Shown here piece by piece: positions 27,353 through 34,939 of a stretch of DNA of 55,401 nucleotides. Origin of the DNA: Sharpea porci (GTDB lineage Bacteria; Bacillota_I; Bacilli_A; Erysipelotrichales; Coprobacillaceae); the NCBI RefSeq assembly GCF_009695655.1, contig NZ_VUNM01000013.1, positions 1 to 55,401 on the forward strand, in the 5' to 3' direction. The notes under the pieces are model-generated. The model was not told where the DNA came from. It saw nothing but the letters and a program-made list of their open reading frames with translations, and made no database searches. Both the position numbers and the translations under genes were made by a program. Numbering within the stretch: the stretch's first letter is position 1; the number at the start of each line of letters is the position of its first letter.

Positions 27353-27949
27353 ATGAATTTAGAAGAGATCATAAATGAAGTCAAGAATGACCCACGTAAT
27401 AGAAAATATACAGAAAAAGGTATTCCACCCATTCTCCAAGTGAACAAGGAAGCTAAGATATTAATTATTGGTCAGGCACCAGGAAGAAAGGTAGAAGAAA
27501 GCCTTATTCCTTTCAATGATCAATCTGGCATAACATTGATGGAATGGCTTGGTATCGATAAAGAGACATTCTATTCCAAACAGATTGGCATATTGCCAAT
27601 GGATTTCTATTATCCAGGAAAAGGCAAGACAGGGGATTTACCACCACGTCCTTTTATGGCAGAATATCACGCCCAGATTCGTGAACTGATGGATCAGGTC
27701 CAACTCGTAGTTCTTGTCGGCAGTTATGCCATCAAACATTATTTAGGCAAGCAGGCCAAAAAGAATCTCACTGAAACAGTGAGAAGTTATCAAGACTATT
27801 TACCAGAATATTTTCCTATTGTCCACCCAAGTCCGCTTAACTTCCGTTGGCAGAAGATGAATCCATGGTTTAAACAGGATGTTGTACCTGTGCTTCAAGA
27901 TCATGTGCATCATATATTAGATAAGAAGGATAAGTATGAAGAAAACTAG
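27353..27949 (+). CDS. Uracil-DNA glycosylase family protein
   Basis: A 198-aa protein with the UDG fold. Motif A is ILIIGQAPGRKVEES (G40-Q41-A42-P43-G44), followed by SGITLMEWLGI, and motif B is VHPSPLN near residue 162. The pattern resembles families 4/5-type and uncharacterised UDG-like proteins. The cysteines of an iron-sulfur cluster are absent, so it is not a standard family 4 enzyme. It probably removes damaged bases; specificity unknown. Confidence 0.82.
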   Translation: MNLEEIINEVKNDPRNRKYTEKGIPPILQVNKEAKILIIGQAPGRKVEESLIPFNDQSGITLMEWLGIDKETFYSKQIGILPMDFYYPGKGKTGDLPPRPFMAEYHAQIRELMDQVQLVVLVGSYAIKHYLGKQAKKNLTETVRSYQDYLPEYFPIVHPSPLNFRWQKMNPWFKQDVVPVLQDHVHHILDKKDKYEEN

Positions 27950-28080
27950 AAAGCCAAAAAGAGACCATTAGAAAAGGACTATCAAGTAGACACAATCATC
28001 ATTTACCATAAATATCTCCTAATGCATTAGATTCTAAAGAATCAACAAATATATAGAAAAGAGCCGTGTAGAAGAACTAA

Positions 28081-28404
28081 GGCAGATTTGTTAATAAAAA
28101 AATTGATAAGCTTATCAAACACATATTATGGCAGTCTATAGAAAAAGTCATAGCAGAACATTTTGATGCTTTAACTCTAACTGAGCGTTACTCTAATGTT
28201 GATGAATTGAAAATCTTAATGGTGTGGATTTCAAGATATTTTATGTATTTTCACAATTTATCATCCATATGCATGAACAGACACTTAATTGTTTTTTCAT
28301 GTCTTTATAAGACTATAAGAAGCAGTGAAACATATACAGGTACTATTTGCTTGGAAGATAGTTTTTCAAAAGATTATTCAGAATATGAAAATGTAAATTT
28401 GTAA
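28081..28404 (+). pseudogene. Unidentified gene debris
   Basis: The 518 bases between 27950 and 28469 hold no intact gene. The longest open stretch (28081-28404, about 107 codons) begins after an in-frame TAA with no proper start or ribosome site; it reads KLIKHILWQSIEKVIAEHF and later VWISRYFMYFHNLSS. A short MKKTRKPKRDH frame opens at 27935, overlapping the glycosylase end, and stops after 11 codons. The look is of a decayed gene of unknown family. Base composition is more AT-rich than its neighbours. Confidence 0.35.
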
Positions 28405-28468
28405 GCATTATGTTTGCATGAAACGATATTCTATGGTTTAATGAAATCATGAAAGAGGTGTAACAAAT

Positions 28469-29038
28469 ATGATTACAGATGTATTAAAGAAAAGAAGAAC
28501 AATTTATGCTTTATCTAAGAATATTGATTTAAAACAGGAAGAAGTAGAAGCTATCGTTAAAGATACTGTAGAACTTGTCCCTGATGCATTTAATATGAGA
28601 TCACAAAGAGTTGTTTTAGCAACTGGTGCTAAACAGGATGAACTCTGGGATAAGATCTATGATGCTTTCGAAGGCAAAGTAGCAAGAGAAAAGATTGATG
28701 GCTTCAAGGCAGCTTATGGTACAGTGCTATATTTCATTGATGAAAATGTTGTAAAGGGCTTGCAGGATGCCTTCCCATTATATGCAGCTAACTTCCCAGT
28801 CTGGGCACAGCAGTCTAATGGTATGCTTCAGTTCACATTATGGAATCGTTTTACTGAAGCTGGTTTAGGTGCCAATATTCAGCATTACAACCCAGTTATC
28901 AATGATGCAGTAAGAACATTATTCGACTTACCTGAAAACTGGACACTTGTTGCTCAAATGCCATTTGGTAAGATTGAAGCTGAAGCTGGTGAAAAACAGG
29001 GCGAAGATGTCAACGAACGTGTTATTATCGCTAAATAA
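28469..29038 (+). CDS. Nitroreductase family protein
   Basis: A 189-aa FMN-dependent oxidoreductase of the small nitroreductase group (Frm2/YdgI-like). It begins MITDVLKKRRTIYALSKNID, has the FMN-binding PDAFNMRSQRVVLATG, then AAYGTVLYFID and LWNRFTEAGLGANIQHYNP, and ends ERVIIAK. It is expected to form a dimer and reduce nitro or quinone compounds with NAD(P)H. Monocistronic with GAGGTG before the start and a terminator after. Confidence 0.92.
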   Translation: MITDVLKKRRTIYALSKNIDLKQEEVEAIVKDTVELVPDAFNMRSQRVVLATGAKQDELWDKIYDAFEGKVAREKIDGFKAAYGTVLYFIDENVVKGLQDAFPLYAANFPVWAQQSNGMLQFTLWNRFTEAGLGANIQHYNPVINDAVRTLFDLPENWTLVAQMPFGKIEAEAGEKQGEDVNERVIIAK

Positions 29039-29052
29039 TCCATCTTGAATGA

Positions 29053-29081
29053 AGAGTGGGAGTTTATCCCATTCTTTTTTT
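29053..29081 (+). terminator. Intrinsic terminator
   Basis: AGAGTGGGA-gttta-TCCCATTCT (9 bp with one G-T pair) followed by seven T residues. Confidence 0.88.
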
Positions 29082-29083
29082 GT

Positions 29084-29091
29084 CTTATAAT
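29084..29091 (+). promoter_or_regulatory. Promoter -10 directly after the terminator
   Basis: TTGTCTTATAATAGT (29080-29094) contains TATAAT at 29086-29091, only 18 bases before the DUF2971 start and overlapping the terminator T-run. The same string follows a hairpin at 35978-35991. Confidence 0.55.
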
Positions 29092-29109
29092 AGTTAAGAG
29101 GTGAGCGTG

Positions 29110-29958
29110 ATGCATGATTTAATGAAGTTTAAAGGGATTGATCGTGATGAAGTGCTGTATCATTATACGAGCTGTAAAAGTGTTCAGGGAATCTTGAAAA
29201 GCGGTATTTTCTTTGCGACCAAAAGCAGTTTTTTAAATGATACAAATGAACTTGCTTATATTCTTGAACTTGTGGAATTGGTGATTGGTGAAGTGGAGAA
29301 TGAAGCTTATCGACATCTTTTAAGACTTTCCATTATTGAAACAATGGAAGAATTCGCGAAAAGAAATATCTATGTGCTTTCCTTTTCAACAGCACCTGAT
29401 TCATTAACTTTATGGGCTGAGTTTGGTGATAAAACAGGCTATAATATGGCCTTTGATGGTAAGCTGTTATTAACAGCTATTAAAGAACATCACCCCATAA
29501 CACTTCATGGGCATATTATTTATGACAAAGCCTATCAGCTTAAGATCTTAAGAAACTTGCTTTTTGTAAAAATACCAGATGAACTTCATATTACTTTTAA
29601 GGATATTATGGAAGAGGAAATCAAATCACAAAATACCAAAGCCTTTCAAGAACTGACATCTAGATTCCAATATGATATGAGTCGCTTAGCGATTTTCTTT
29701 AAGCAAAATGAATTTAAAAGTGAACAGGAATATCGTATTGCCTTTGAAAATCCTGCTCAGGAATCATTATGTTTTCGTGAGAAAGACGGATTCTTATTGC
29801 CCTATATCCAGATCCATGTTGGTAAATTGCCACTGATGTCAATCACTGTTGCACCTAAGAATCATGTCGATTTAGCGCCAGCAGGCATGAGAGCTTATTT
29901 AGAATATTTAGGCTATGATACAACAGTCTATTTCTCACAGCTTAAGCTGCGCTATTGA
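29110..29958 (+). CDS. DUF2971 domain protein
   Basis: A 282-aa protein of unknown function. Hallmarks are LYHYTSCKSVQGILKSG, FFATKSSFLNDTNELAYI, VLSFSTAPDSLTLWAEFGD and FKSEQEYRIAFE. The YHYT...FLND...S...W pattern resembles ADP-ribosyltransferase-like folds, but I cannot show activity. The start is ATG 29110 with AGAGGTGA upstream. The Nudix gene follows 13 bases after its stop and is probably co-transcribed. Confidence 0.82.
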   Translation: MHDLMKFKGIDRDEVLYHYTSCKSVQGILKSGIFFATKSSFLNDTNELAYILELVELVIGEVENEAYRHLLRLSIIETMEEFAKRNIYVLSFSTAPDSLTLWAEFGDKTGYNMAFDGKLLLTAIKEHHPITLHGHIIYDKAYQLKILRNLLFVKIPDELHITFKDIMEEEIKSQNTKAFQELTSRFQYDMSRLAIFFKQNEFKSEQEYRIAFENPAQESLCFREKDGFLLPYIQIHVGKLPLMSITVAPKNHVDLAPAGMRAYLEYLGYDTTVYFSQLKLRY

Positions 29959-29971
29959 TAAGGAGAAGAAA

Positions 29972-30538
29972 ATGGAATATTTTGATGAATATGATGAAAA
30001 TGGTCATAGCTTACATAGAAAAGTGACACGAGAAGAAGCACATAGGCTTGGGTTATGGCATCGTACAGTACATATTTGGGTGCTTTGTCATAATGTTGTG
30101 CTCATTCAACAACGCTCATTACAAAAAGATAGCTATCCAGGCTACTATGATATCTCTTGCGCAGGACATCTTTCAGCAGGCAATACGCTCATTCAAGGCG
30201 CTTTAAGAGAAGTGGAAGAAGAACTTGGCTTAAAGCTAACAAGTGCAGATTTTCTTTCACTAGGTGTATATAAGATTAACTATGATAAAACCTTTCATGA
30301 TCACCTGTTTAAGGACCGTGAATTTGCGCATGTTTATGTTGTAGAACTTAAGGAAAAACCACAGATCATCATTCAAAAAGAAGAATTAGAAAAAGCATTC
30401 TGGATTTCTTTAGAACAGCTTGATCGTGAGCTTACTGATTCTTCTCGATACTGTATTAATCAACATGATTATGTGTTGTTGGAAAAGTATTTGAAACATA
30501 GAGGAATTTATCGGGAAGAGTTGAGGAAGTTGCAATGA
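29972..30538 (+). CDS. Nudix hydrolase (IDI/YfcD-like)
   Basis: A 188-aa Nudix protein similar in layout to YfcD and isopentenyl-diphosphate isomerase: RKVTREEAHRLGLWHRTVHIW at the N-terminus, then QRSLQKDSYPGYYDISCAGH. The Nudix box (from G65) reads GHLSAGNTLIQGALREVEEE and continues LGL; the REVEEELG core (79-86) is intact, but the first conserved Glu is N71. The start is ATG 29972 behind AAGGAGAAG. Substrate unknown. Confidence 0.9.
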   Translation: MEYFDEYDENGHSLHRKVTREEAHRLGLWHRTVHIWVLCHNVVLIQQRSLQKDSYPGYYDISCAGHLSAGNTLIQGALREVEEELGLKLTSADFLSLGVYKINYDKTFHDHLFKDREFAHVYVVELKEKPQIIIQKEELEKAFWISLEQLDRELTDSSRYCINQHDYVLLEKYLKHRGIYREELRKLQ

Positions 30539-30558
30539 TTCTTGCAGGTTATTATAAT
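30530..30558 (+). promoter_or_regulatory. Sigma-A promoter for the gene at 30610
   Basis: TTGCAA (30530-30535), 17 bases, TATAAT (30553-30558). The -35 overlaps the end of the Nudix gene. Confidence 0.7.
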
Positions 30559-30609
30559 AGATGTGTACGATTTCGTACATAAGGATTGAAGCTTTGAGGG
30601 AGAGGCAGT

Positions 30610-31461
30610 ATGGAATTTATTGAAGAACTTGATCAAGCGATTGAGTTAGAAAAGAATGCCTATGAATTAAGGGCGATGCGCAAGATTATGGAGGATGAAA
30701 TAGAACGGCTGAATCATACAAAATATGATTTGCCTGAAGCTCCGGAGAATAAACTGGCGGCACCTCAACCACCAGTCAAGCCAGATATGACAATACATAC
30801 TTTCATGACAAAGAAGATTGTGCTTCTTGTGGCATTAATAGTGGCTTTGATTGTGGTGCTTGTCTTTCATAAGACATTGCCAACACTTGTCTATTTTGGC
30901 TTAGTCATTCTTATTGTTTTAGGCTTAATTGTTTTTTTAAGACTTAAAAAACTTGAACAGCAAGAAATGATGGAAAAGAATGCTACGCAAGAACATTATC
31001 ATAGTCAGGATAAAAAATATCAGCAAGAATTAGAAATCTATCAACGAAAGATGAAGCATTATGAAGAAGAAATGGAACACTATGAAAGAGAATGCGAAGT
31101 CATCAAGAATAGAAATAATGGCATTGATCTTGTCATCAAAGAGACAGAAAACAAGCTAAAAAGACTAAATCGTTTTCAAGAAAACAAAGTGCTTGAAGAC
31201 TACTATTCACACCATGACATTCCAAGTCAGTATCGTAATCTATCAAGCCTTATTTTCTTAAGGGGCAATAGAAATCCTGAATCAGCATTCCACCAGCTTG
31301 ATGAACTACACTTAAGTGATCAGCTTGATGAAAATATGGACAAAGTGAGTAAGCTTGGTATTTATGTCAGTCGGATGAATACAGAAATAGAAAAAGGTAA
31401 ACATGCCTTTGAAGATTTCTATTTAAAGATGGAAAAGTGTTTTGGTAGGAAGAAGATGTAA
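30610..31461 (+). CDS. Membrane protein with coiled-coil flanks, unknown
   Basis: A 283-aa protein I do not recognise. The N-terminal region (1-65) is charged and helical, followed by two adjacent membrane helices (about 69-87 and 92-111) joined by a short turn. A long charged coiled coil follows (about 118-200, many Glu, Lys and Gln), then a C-terminal soluble part (about 200-283). The layout suggests a membrane-anchored scaffold. No motif was found. GGGAGAGGCAG precedes the ATG. Own promoter; no operon partner. Confidence 0.7.
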   Translation: MEFIEELDQAIELEKNAYELRAMRKIMEDEIERLNHTKYDLPEAPENKLAAPQPPVKPDMTIHTFMTKKIVLLVALIVALIVVLVFHKTLPTLVYFGLVILIVLGLIVFLRLKKLEQQEMMEKNATQEHYHSQDKKYQQELEIYQRKMKHYEEEMEHYERECEVIKNRNNGIDLVIKETENKLKRLNRFQENKVLEDYYSHHDIPSQYRNLSSLIFLRGNRNPESAFHQLDELHLSDQLDENMDKVSKLGIYVSRMNTEIEKGKHAFEDFYLKMEKCFGRKKM

Positions 31462-31486
31462 TGTTTTGAGAAATTTCTAATATGTC

Positions 31487-31516
31487 TTAACAAGCAAGCC
31501 TTTGATGAATTATAAT
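31487..31516 (+). promoter_or_regulatory. Promoter of the lone PTS IIB gene
   Basis: TTAACA (31487-31492), 18 bases, TATAAT (31511-31516). Confidence 0.6.
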
Positions 31517-31524
31517 ATATGTAT

Positions 31525-31538
31525 AGAAAACGCTTACC
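31525..31538 (-). promoter_or_regulatory. Probable cre site downstream of the PTS IIB promoter
   Basis: The minus strand reads GGTAAGCGTTTTCT, 12 of 14 matches to TGWAANCGNTNWCA, about nine bases after the -10 box, a typical CcpA repression position. Confidence 0.55.
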
Positions 31539-31568
31539 TTAATATAGGTAAAACAAGGAGGTTTGTAT

Positions 31569-31889
31569 ATGATCAACATTATGTTAACATGTTCAGCAGG
31601 TATGTCGACAAGTTTACTTGTCCTACATATGCAGGACGAAGCTAAGAAAAGAGGGCTGGAAGCCAATATCTGGGCAGTTTCTGAAACTACAGTAAGAAAA
31701 GAATATGCAGAAAAACAGATTGACTGTATCTTAGTTGGACCACAGGTACGTTATTTAATGAATCAGGTCAAGACACAGACAGAGAATAGTATTCCTGTTG
31801 AATTGATTGATATGCGTACGTATGGTATGATGGACGGCAAGAAGGCATTAGATCAGGCTTTAAAAGCTATTGAAAACTGGAAGAAATAA
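31569..31889 (+). CDS. PTS lactose/cellobiose-family IIB component (stand-alone)
   Basis: A 106-aa phosphocarrier with the P-loop-like start INIMLTCSAGMSTSLLV; C8 is the phosphorylated cysteine. IDCILVGPQVRYLMNQV is typical of the family. ATG 31569 follows AAGGAGG with seven bases spacing. No IIA or IIC genes are beside it, so it must work with a permease elsewhere or act in regulation. Confidence 0.9.
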   Translation: MINIMLTCSAGMSTSLLVLHMQDEAKKRGLEANIWAVSETTVRKEYAEKQIDCILVGPQVRYLMNQVKTQTENSIPVELIDMRTYGMMDGKKALDQALKAIENWKK

Positions 31890-31902
31890 TAAAGAAAGGC
31901 AT

Positions 31903-31927
31903 AGTGGGACGTCTGTCCCACTTTTTA
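31903..31927 (+). terminator. Intrinsic terminator
   Basis: AGTGGGAC-gtct-GTCCCACT followed by TTTT, only six bases before the next gene start. Confidence 0.9.
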
Positions 31928-31932
31928 AAAAT

Positions 31933-32307
31933 ATGAATGTTAAGGAATTAATGAAGAAAGTCGAAACAGGAGATTTAGAGAGCTATGTTAGTCTCGCAGA
32001 GTGTTACTGGAATGGGGATGGCGTGAAGAAAAGCAAGACAAAAGCGAAAGAACTCCTCGATGAAGGGGCACAGAAAGGCAGCGGAGAGTGTGCCTACCGT
32101 CTTGGTATGCTTTATGAAAAAGGCTTGACTGTTGATCAGAGCTATGAAACAGCACGAAGCTATTTCATGTTGGCGGCAAGAAATCATCATCCGGCGGGGA
32201 CATACAAGCTTGCCTACTACTATCAATATGGCTACGGCATTTATAAAGATCAGAACGAAGCTAAAAAGTATTATCAACAAGCTAAAGAACTTGGCTATCA
32301 AGAGTAA
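31933..32307 (+). CDS. Sel1-like repeat protein
   Basis: A 124-aa protein of about three Sel1/TPR-like helical repeats: AECYWNGDGVKKSKTKAKEL, then AYRLGMLYEKGLTVDQSYET, then KLAYYYQYGYGIYKDQNEAK. Such repeats mediate protein contacts. There is no signal peptide. ATG 31933 lies six bases after a strong terminator and has no Shine-Dalgarno; ATG 31951 behind AAGGA is an alternative. Expression may depend on read-through from the PTS IIB gene. Confidence 0.78.
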   Translation: MNVKELMKKVETGDLESYVSLAECYWNGDGVKKSKTKAKELLDEGAQKGSGECAYRLGMLYEKGLTVDQSYETARSYFMLAARNHHPAGTYKLAYYYQYGYGIYKDQNEAKKYYQQAKELGYQE

Positions 32308-32330
32308 GCTATTATATGGCTTGCTTTTTT
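32304..32330 (+). terminator. Intrinsic terminator overlapping the Sel1 gene stop
   Basis: GTAAGC (32304-32309) pairs with GCTTGC (32319-32324) with one wobble pair, followed by six T residues. The TAA stop is in the stem. Confidence 0.6.
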
Positions 32331-32394
32331 CTTGAGAAGAAGTATTTGCTTACAAATGCAAAGCGTGGTAAGATAGGTCCTCGAGGTGATTAAG

Positions 32395-32796
32395 GTGTTC
32401 AATGAATCATTAGTAGAGTCCCTTATTGGGCAGATCGATTCAATGGATCAGCTCAATCCAGAACTTATTGAGAAATATTATATGCAGCTTCGCAATGAAG
32501 CAGTAGCTGCCATCGATCGCAATAAAACGCACTACCAGCAGGCAAAGAAAACCTATGAAGGCTATGAACGTGATTATTTACATATTATAGAAAAAAGTGC
32601 TTATATTCCTTTTGCTGGCATAAAAACAACTCACAACAATCCACAATTTGAAAAAAATATCCGCCACTATAGACAATTAAAAGCCAGTGCCTATCGCAAG
32701 ATGGAAAGAGCAAAGGATGATTATGAAGAGAGCAAGAATAATCTTATCCTCCTAGAAACAATTGCTAAGAAACTCTTACGTATGCAATATGAGTAG
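32395..32796 (+). CDS. Small helical protein, unknown
   Basis: A 133-aa protein with no recognised family. It is strongly helical and charged, rich in Tyr, Lys and Glu, with a possible coiled coil at about 38-65 and 85-125. I choose GTG 32395 because GAGGTGAT (32383-32390), an eight-base match to the 16S anti-Shine-Dalgarno, is correctly spaced from it; GTG 32386 lies inside that site. The gene sits alone ahead of the cysE promoter. Confidence 0.65.
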   Translation: MFNESLVESLIGQIDSMDQLNPELIEKYYMQLRNEAVAAIDRNKTHYQQAKKTYEGYERDYLHIIEKSAYIPFAGIKTTHNNPQFEKNIRHYRQLKASAYRKMERAKDDYEESKNNLILLETIAKKLLRMQYE

Positions 32797-32821
32797 AGAA
32801 GTGATTTCTTTATCGTCTGAT

Positions 32822-32850
32822 TTGAATATCATACAGCATTCTAGTATACT
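32822..32850 (+). promoter_or_regulatory. Sigma-A promoter of the serine acetyltransferase gene
   Basis: TTGAAT (32822-32827), 17 bases, TATACT (32845-32850), 24 bases before the ATG. Confidence 0.7.
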
Positions 32851-32874
32851 GTATGTAATGAAAAGAGGGATTTT

Positions 32875-33801
32875 ATGGATAACAAAATCAGTGCTATTGT
32901 CAATGATATCCTCATTGATTATCAAGATGACCGAACAATCAACAAGGTCAATCTATTTGTTCAGCCAGATACGGTCATTGTAGAAGATATGCTTGCGAAG
33001 CTGATTAAGATTATCTTTCCAGGCTTTTTTAATGAACGTCGTTATCGTTTTTATAACCTGTCAAGCCAGTTAACCGTGCTTATTGAGGATGTCTTCTATA
33101 ATATGAATAAGCAGATTGCTTTAGCTTTAAAACAATTACCTGAAAATGAAGACAAGCCAGAATGTACGGAAGAAATTCTTGCCAGTCGCATCTGTGAGAA
33201 GTTCTTTGAAAGCATTCCTAAAATAAGGGCGCTTATTGAGACAGATGTACAGGCAAGCTTTGATGGTGATCCCGCTGCTTTCAATAAGAATGAGATCATT
33301 CTTTGTTATCCAGGGCTTTATGCCATTACAGTCAATCGTATTGCTCATGAACTCTATAAGCTCAATGTTCCTATTATTCCTAGAATCATGACAGAACATG
33401 CGCATGGTCAGACGGGCATTGATATTCATCCAGGTGCAACGATTGGTGAATACTTCTTTATTGATCATGGGACAGGTATTGTCATTGGTGAAACAACAAC
33501 AATTGGTAAGAATGTTAAAATCTATCAAGGTGTTACACTGGGAGCACTGTCATTACGGGGTGGCCAGAAGCTGAAAAACAAGAAGCGTCATCCTACTATT
33601 GAAGATGATGTAACAATCTATTCAGGGGCTTCTATTCTTGGCGGTGACACGGTTATTGGGCAAGGCAGTACAATTGGTTCCAATGCCTTTATAACGAAGT
33701 CTGTTGCTCCTCATACAAAAGTTTCTATTAAGAATCAGGAACTCAATATTAAAGGTGATCAATTACCAGAAGATGATAAGAGCTGGTTCTATATTATTTA
33801 A
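32875..33801 (+). CDS. cysE: Serine O-acetyltransferase (EpsC/CysE type)
   Basis: A 308-aa enzyme making O-acetylserine from serine and acetyl-CoA, the first step of cysteine synthesis. The N-terminal helical domain (1-170) is longer than in E. coli CysE. The left-handed beta-helix follows: HAHGQTGIDIHPGATIG, IDHGTGIVIGETTTIG, VKIYQGVTLGALS, then HPTIEDDVTIYSGASILGG. The catalytic His and Asp of the family fall in this region. No cysK is adjacent. Confidence 0.92.
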   Translation: MDNKISAIVNDILIDYQDDRTINKVNLFVQPDTVIVEDMLAKLIKIIFPGFFNERRYRFYNLSSQLTVLIEDVFYNMNKQIALALKQLPENEDKPECTEEILASRICEKFFESIPKIRALIETDVQASFDGDPAAFNKNEIILCYPGLYAITVNRIAHELYKLNVPIIPRIMTEHAHGQTGIDIHPGATIGEYFFIDHGTGIVIGETTTIGKNVKIYQGVTLGALSLRGGQKLKNKKRHPTIEDDVTIYSGASILGGDTVIGQGSTIGSNAFITKSVAPHTKVSIKNQELNIKGDQLPEDDKSWFYII

Positions 33802-33824
33802 GTCTGCTTTAGCAGGCTTTTTTC
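33800..33824 (+). terminator. Intrinsic terminator after cysE
   Basis: AAGTCTGC-ttta-GCAGGCTT with one G-T pair and a T-run. It overlaps the last two bases of the stop codon. Confidence 0.85.
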
Positions 33825-33825
33825 G

Positions 33826-33854
33826 TATAAGAAAACATGAATCAGTGATTCATG
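33826..33854 (-). terminator. Intrinsic terminator for the minus-strand gene
   Basis: On the minus strand CATGAATCA and TGATTCATG form a palindromic hairpin followed by TTTTCTTAT. The TGA stop of the gene (33850-33852) lies in the first arm. Confidence 0.65.
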
Positions 33855-34386
33855 CTTGAGTAAGATATGTGATGAGATTGATATTGGCAAGTTTCTTGTA
33901 ATCATCTGATAAAGCTTCAAAATGCCATTCATCCTCACCAAAGACTTTTTGTGCACTTTCGAGTAAGTCAATATCGTTGATGGATATTGAATACATATTG
34001 GCCCAAAGTCCTTCTTCCTTTTTATCAAAGCTGATATCTAGCTGATGAACGTTACTAGCAAGAATCATAAGATAGCTTGCTAGGCTGCGGGCAAGAATAT
34101 CATGAAGCTTATTGGGAAGATATCTGCGTGCCTGCTTTACATAAAAAGAATGTAAGGCATCGGGAAGGTTATGTAAAGTGGCATATGTTGCATCAAGTGC
34201 AATGCCTTCTTCTTCACAATGCTGCATAAAGGCATAAAAATAATCAAAAAGAATCTGAATAGCATTAATCTCATTCTGTGAGAGATGTTTCTTAAAGCCA
34301 GATAAACCTTCATTCAGTTCACCACGATCAAGTTCTTCGTAAAGATCTGCCATCATCTTAAGACGATGATTTTGAAAATATTGCAT
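33850..34386 (-). CDS. Unknown protein, helical
   Basis: A 178-aa protein without recognised domain. It starts MQYFQNHRLKMMADLYEEL and has a central helical region FDYFYAFMQHCEEEG and KQARRYLPNKLHDILARSL. I choose ATG 34386 because GAGTGAT lies upstream; in-frame extensions up to 34476 are possible. The gene is divergent from the C_GCAxxG gene with a short shared promoter region. Confidence 0.6.
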   Translation of the reverse strand: MQYFQNHRLKMMADLYEELDRGELNEGLSGFKKHLSQNEINAIQILFDYFYAFMQHCEEEGIALDATYATLHNLPDALHSFYVKQARRYLPNKLHDILARSLASYLMILASNVHQLDISFDKKEEGLWANMYSISINDIDLLESAQKVFGEDEWHFEALSDDYKKLANINLITYLTQA

Positions 34387-34490
34387 ATTATCACTCGCTT
34401 TCCCATCTATTATATCATTCTTTACCATCAAACTAAAGCTATACAATTTTTCCTGATAGTGATACGATAGGTGCACAAGAGGAGAATGTT

Positions 34491-34898
34491 ATGAGTAAAT
34501 ATTTAGATGAAGCAAGAAAATTAAGAGCGCGTACTGACCGTCATTATAACTGTGCCCAGGCTGTTTTAGTGCCTTTTGCGCAGGATGCCCATCTTGATGA
34601 AGAAACAGCCTTCAAGCTTGCAGCAAACTTCGGCTCAGGAATGAAGATGGCAAGTACATGTGGTGCAATTACCGGAGGCTTAATGGCCTTAGGATTATAT
34701 GGTGTGGAAGATCCAGCAACAATAACCCAGTATTACAAGCAATTCAAAGATGCTCATGAAGGCATGATGAACTGTGCTGATCTACTTAAAGCGAACTTTG
34801 AAAAAGGTGGCGCTAAAAAGCCACATTGTGATGCAATGGTTTATGAAGCTATTGGTTATGTAGAAAATATTCTAAGAGAAAGACATATAATTGATTAA
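34491..34898 (+). CDS. C_GCAxxG_C_C family redox protein
   Basis: A 135-aa protein of the C_GCAxxG_C_C family, which is common in anaerobes. Conserved cysteines appear in HYNCAQAVL, FGSGMKMASTCGAITGGLM, MNCADLL and KKPHCD. The spacing suggests metal, cofactor or iron-sulfur binding; the family is often near redox genes but its reaction is unknown. GAGGAGAATGTT precedes the start, and a terminator follows the stop at once. Confidence 0.88.
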   Translation: MSKYLDEARKLRARTDRHYNCAQAVLVPFAQDAHLDEETAFKLAANFGSGMKMASTCGAITGGLMALGLYGVEDPATITQYYKQFKDAHEGMMNCADLLKANFEKGGAKKPHCDAMVYEAIGYVENILRERHIID

Positions 34899-34919
34899 AG
34901 AGCAGGTATGCTCTTTTTC
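34899..34919 (+). terminator. Intrinsic terminator
   Basis: AGAGCA-ggta-TGCTCT followed by TTTT, one base after the stop codon. Confidence 0.82.
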
Positions 34920-34939
34920 TATGCCATCACTAACCTGTT

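Noticed and set aside
32762-32983. Plus-strand ORF across the cysE promoter
   Set aside because: It overlaps the end of one gene, the promoter and the start of cysE, with no ribosome site or motif.
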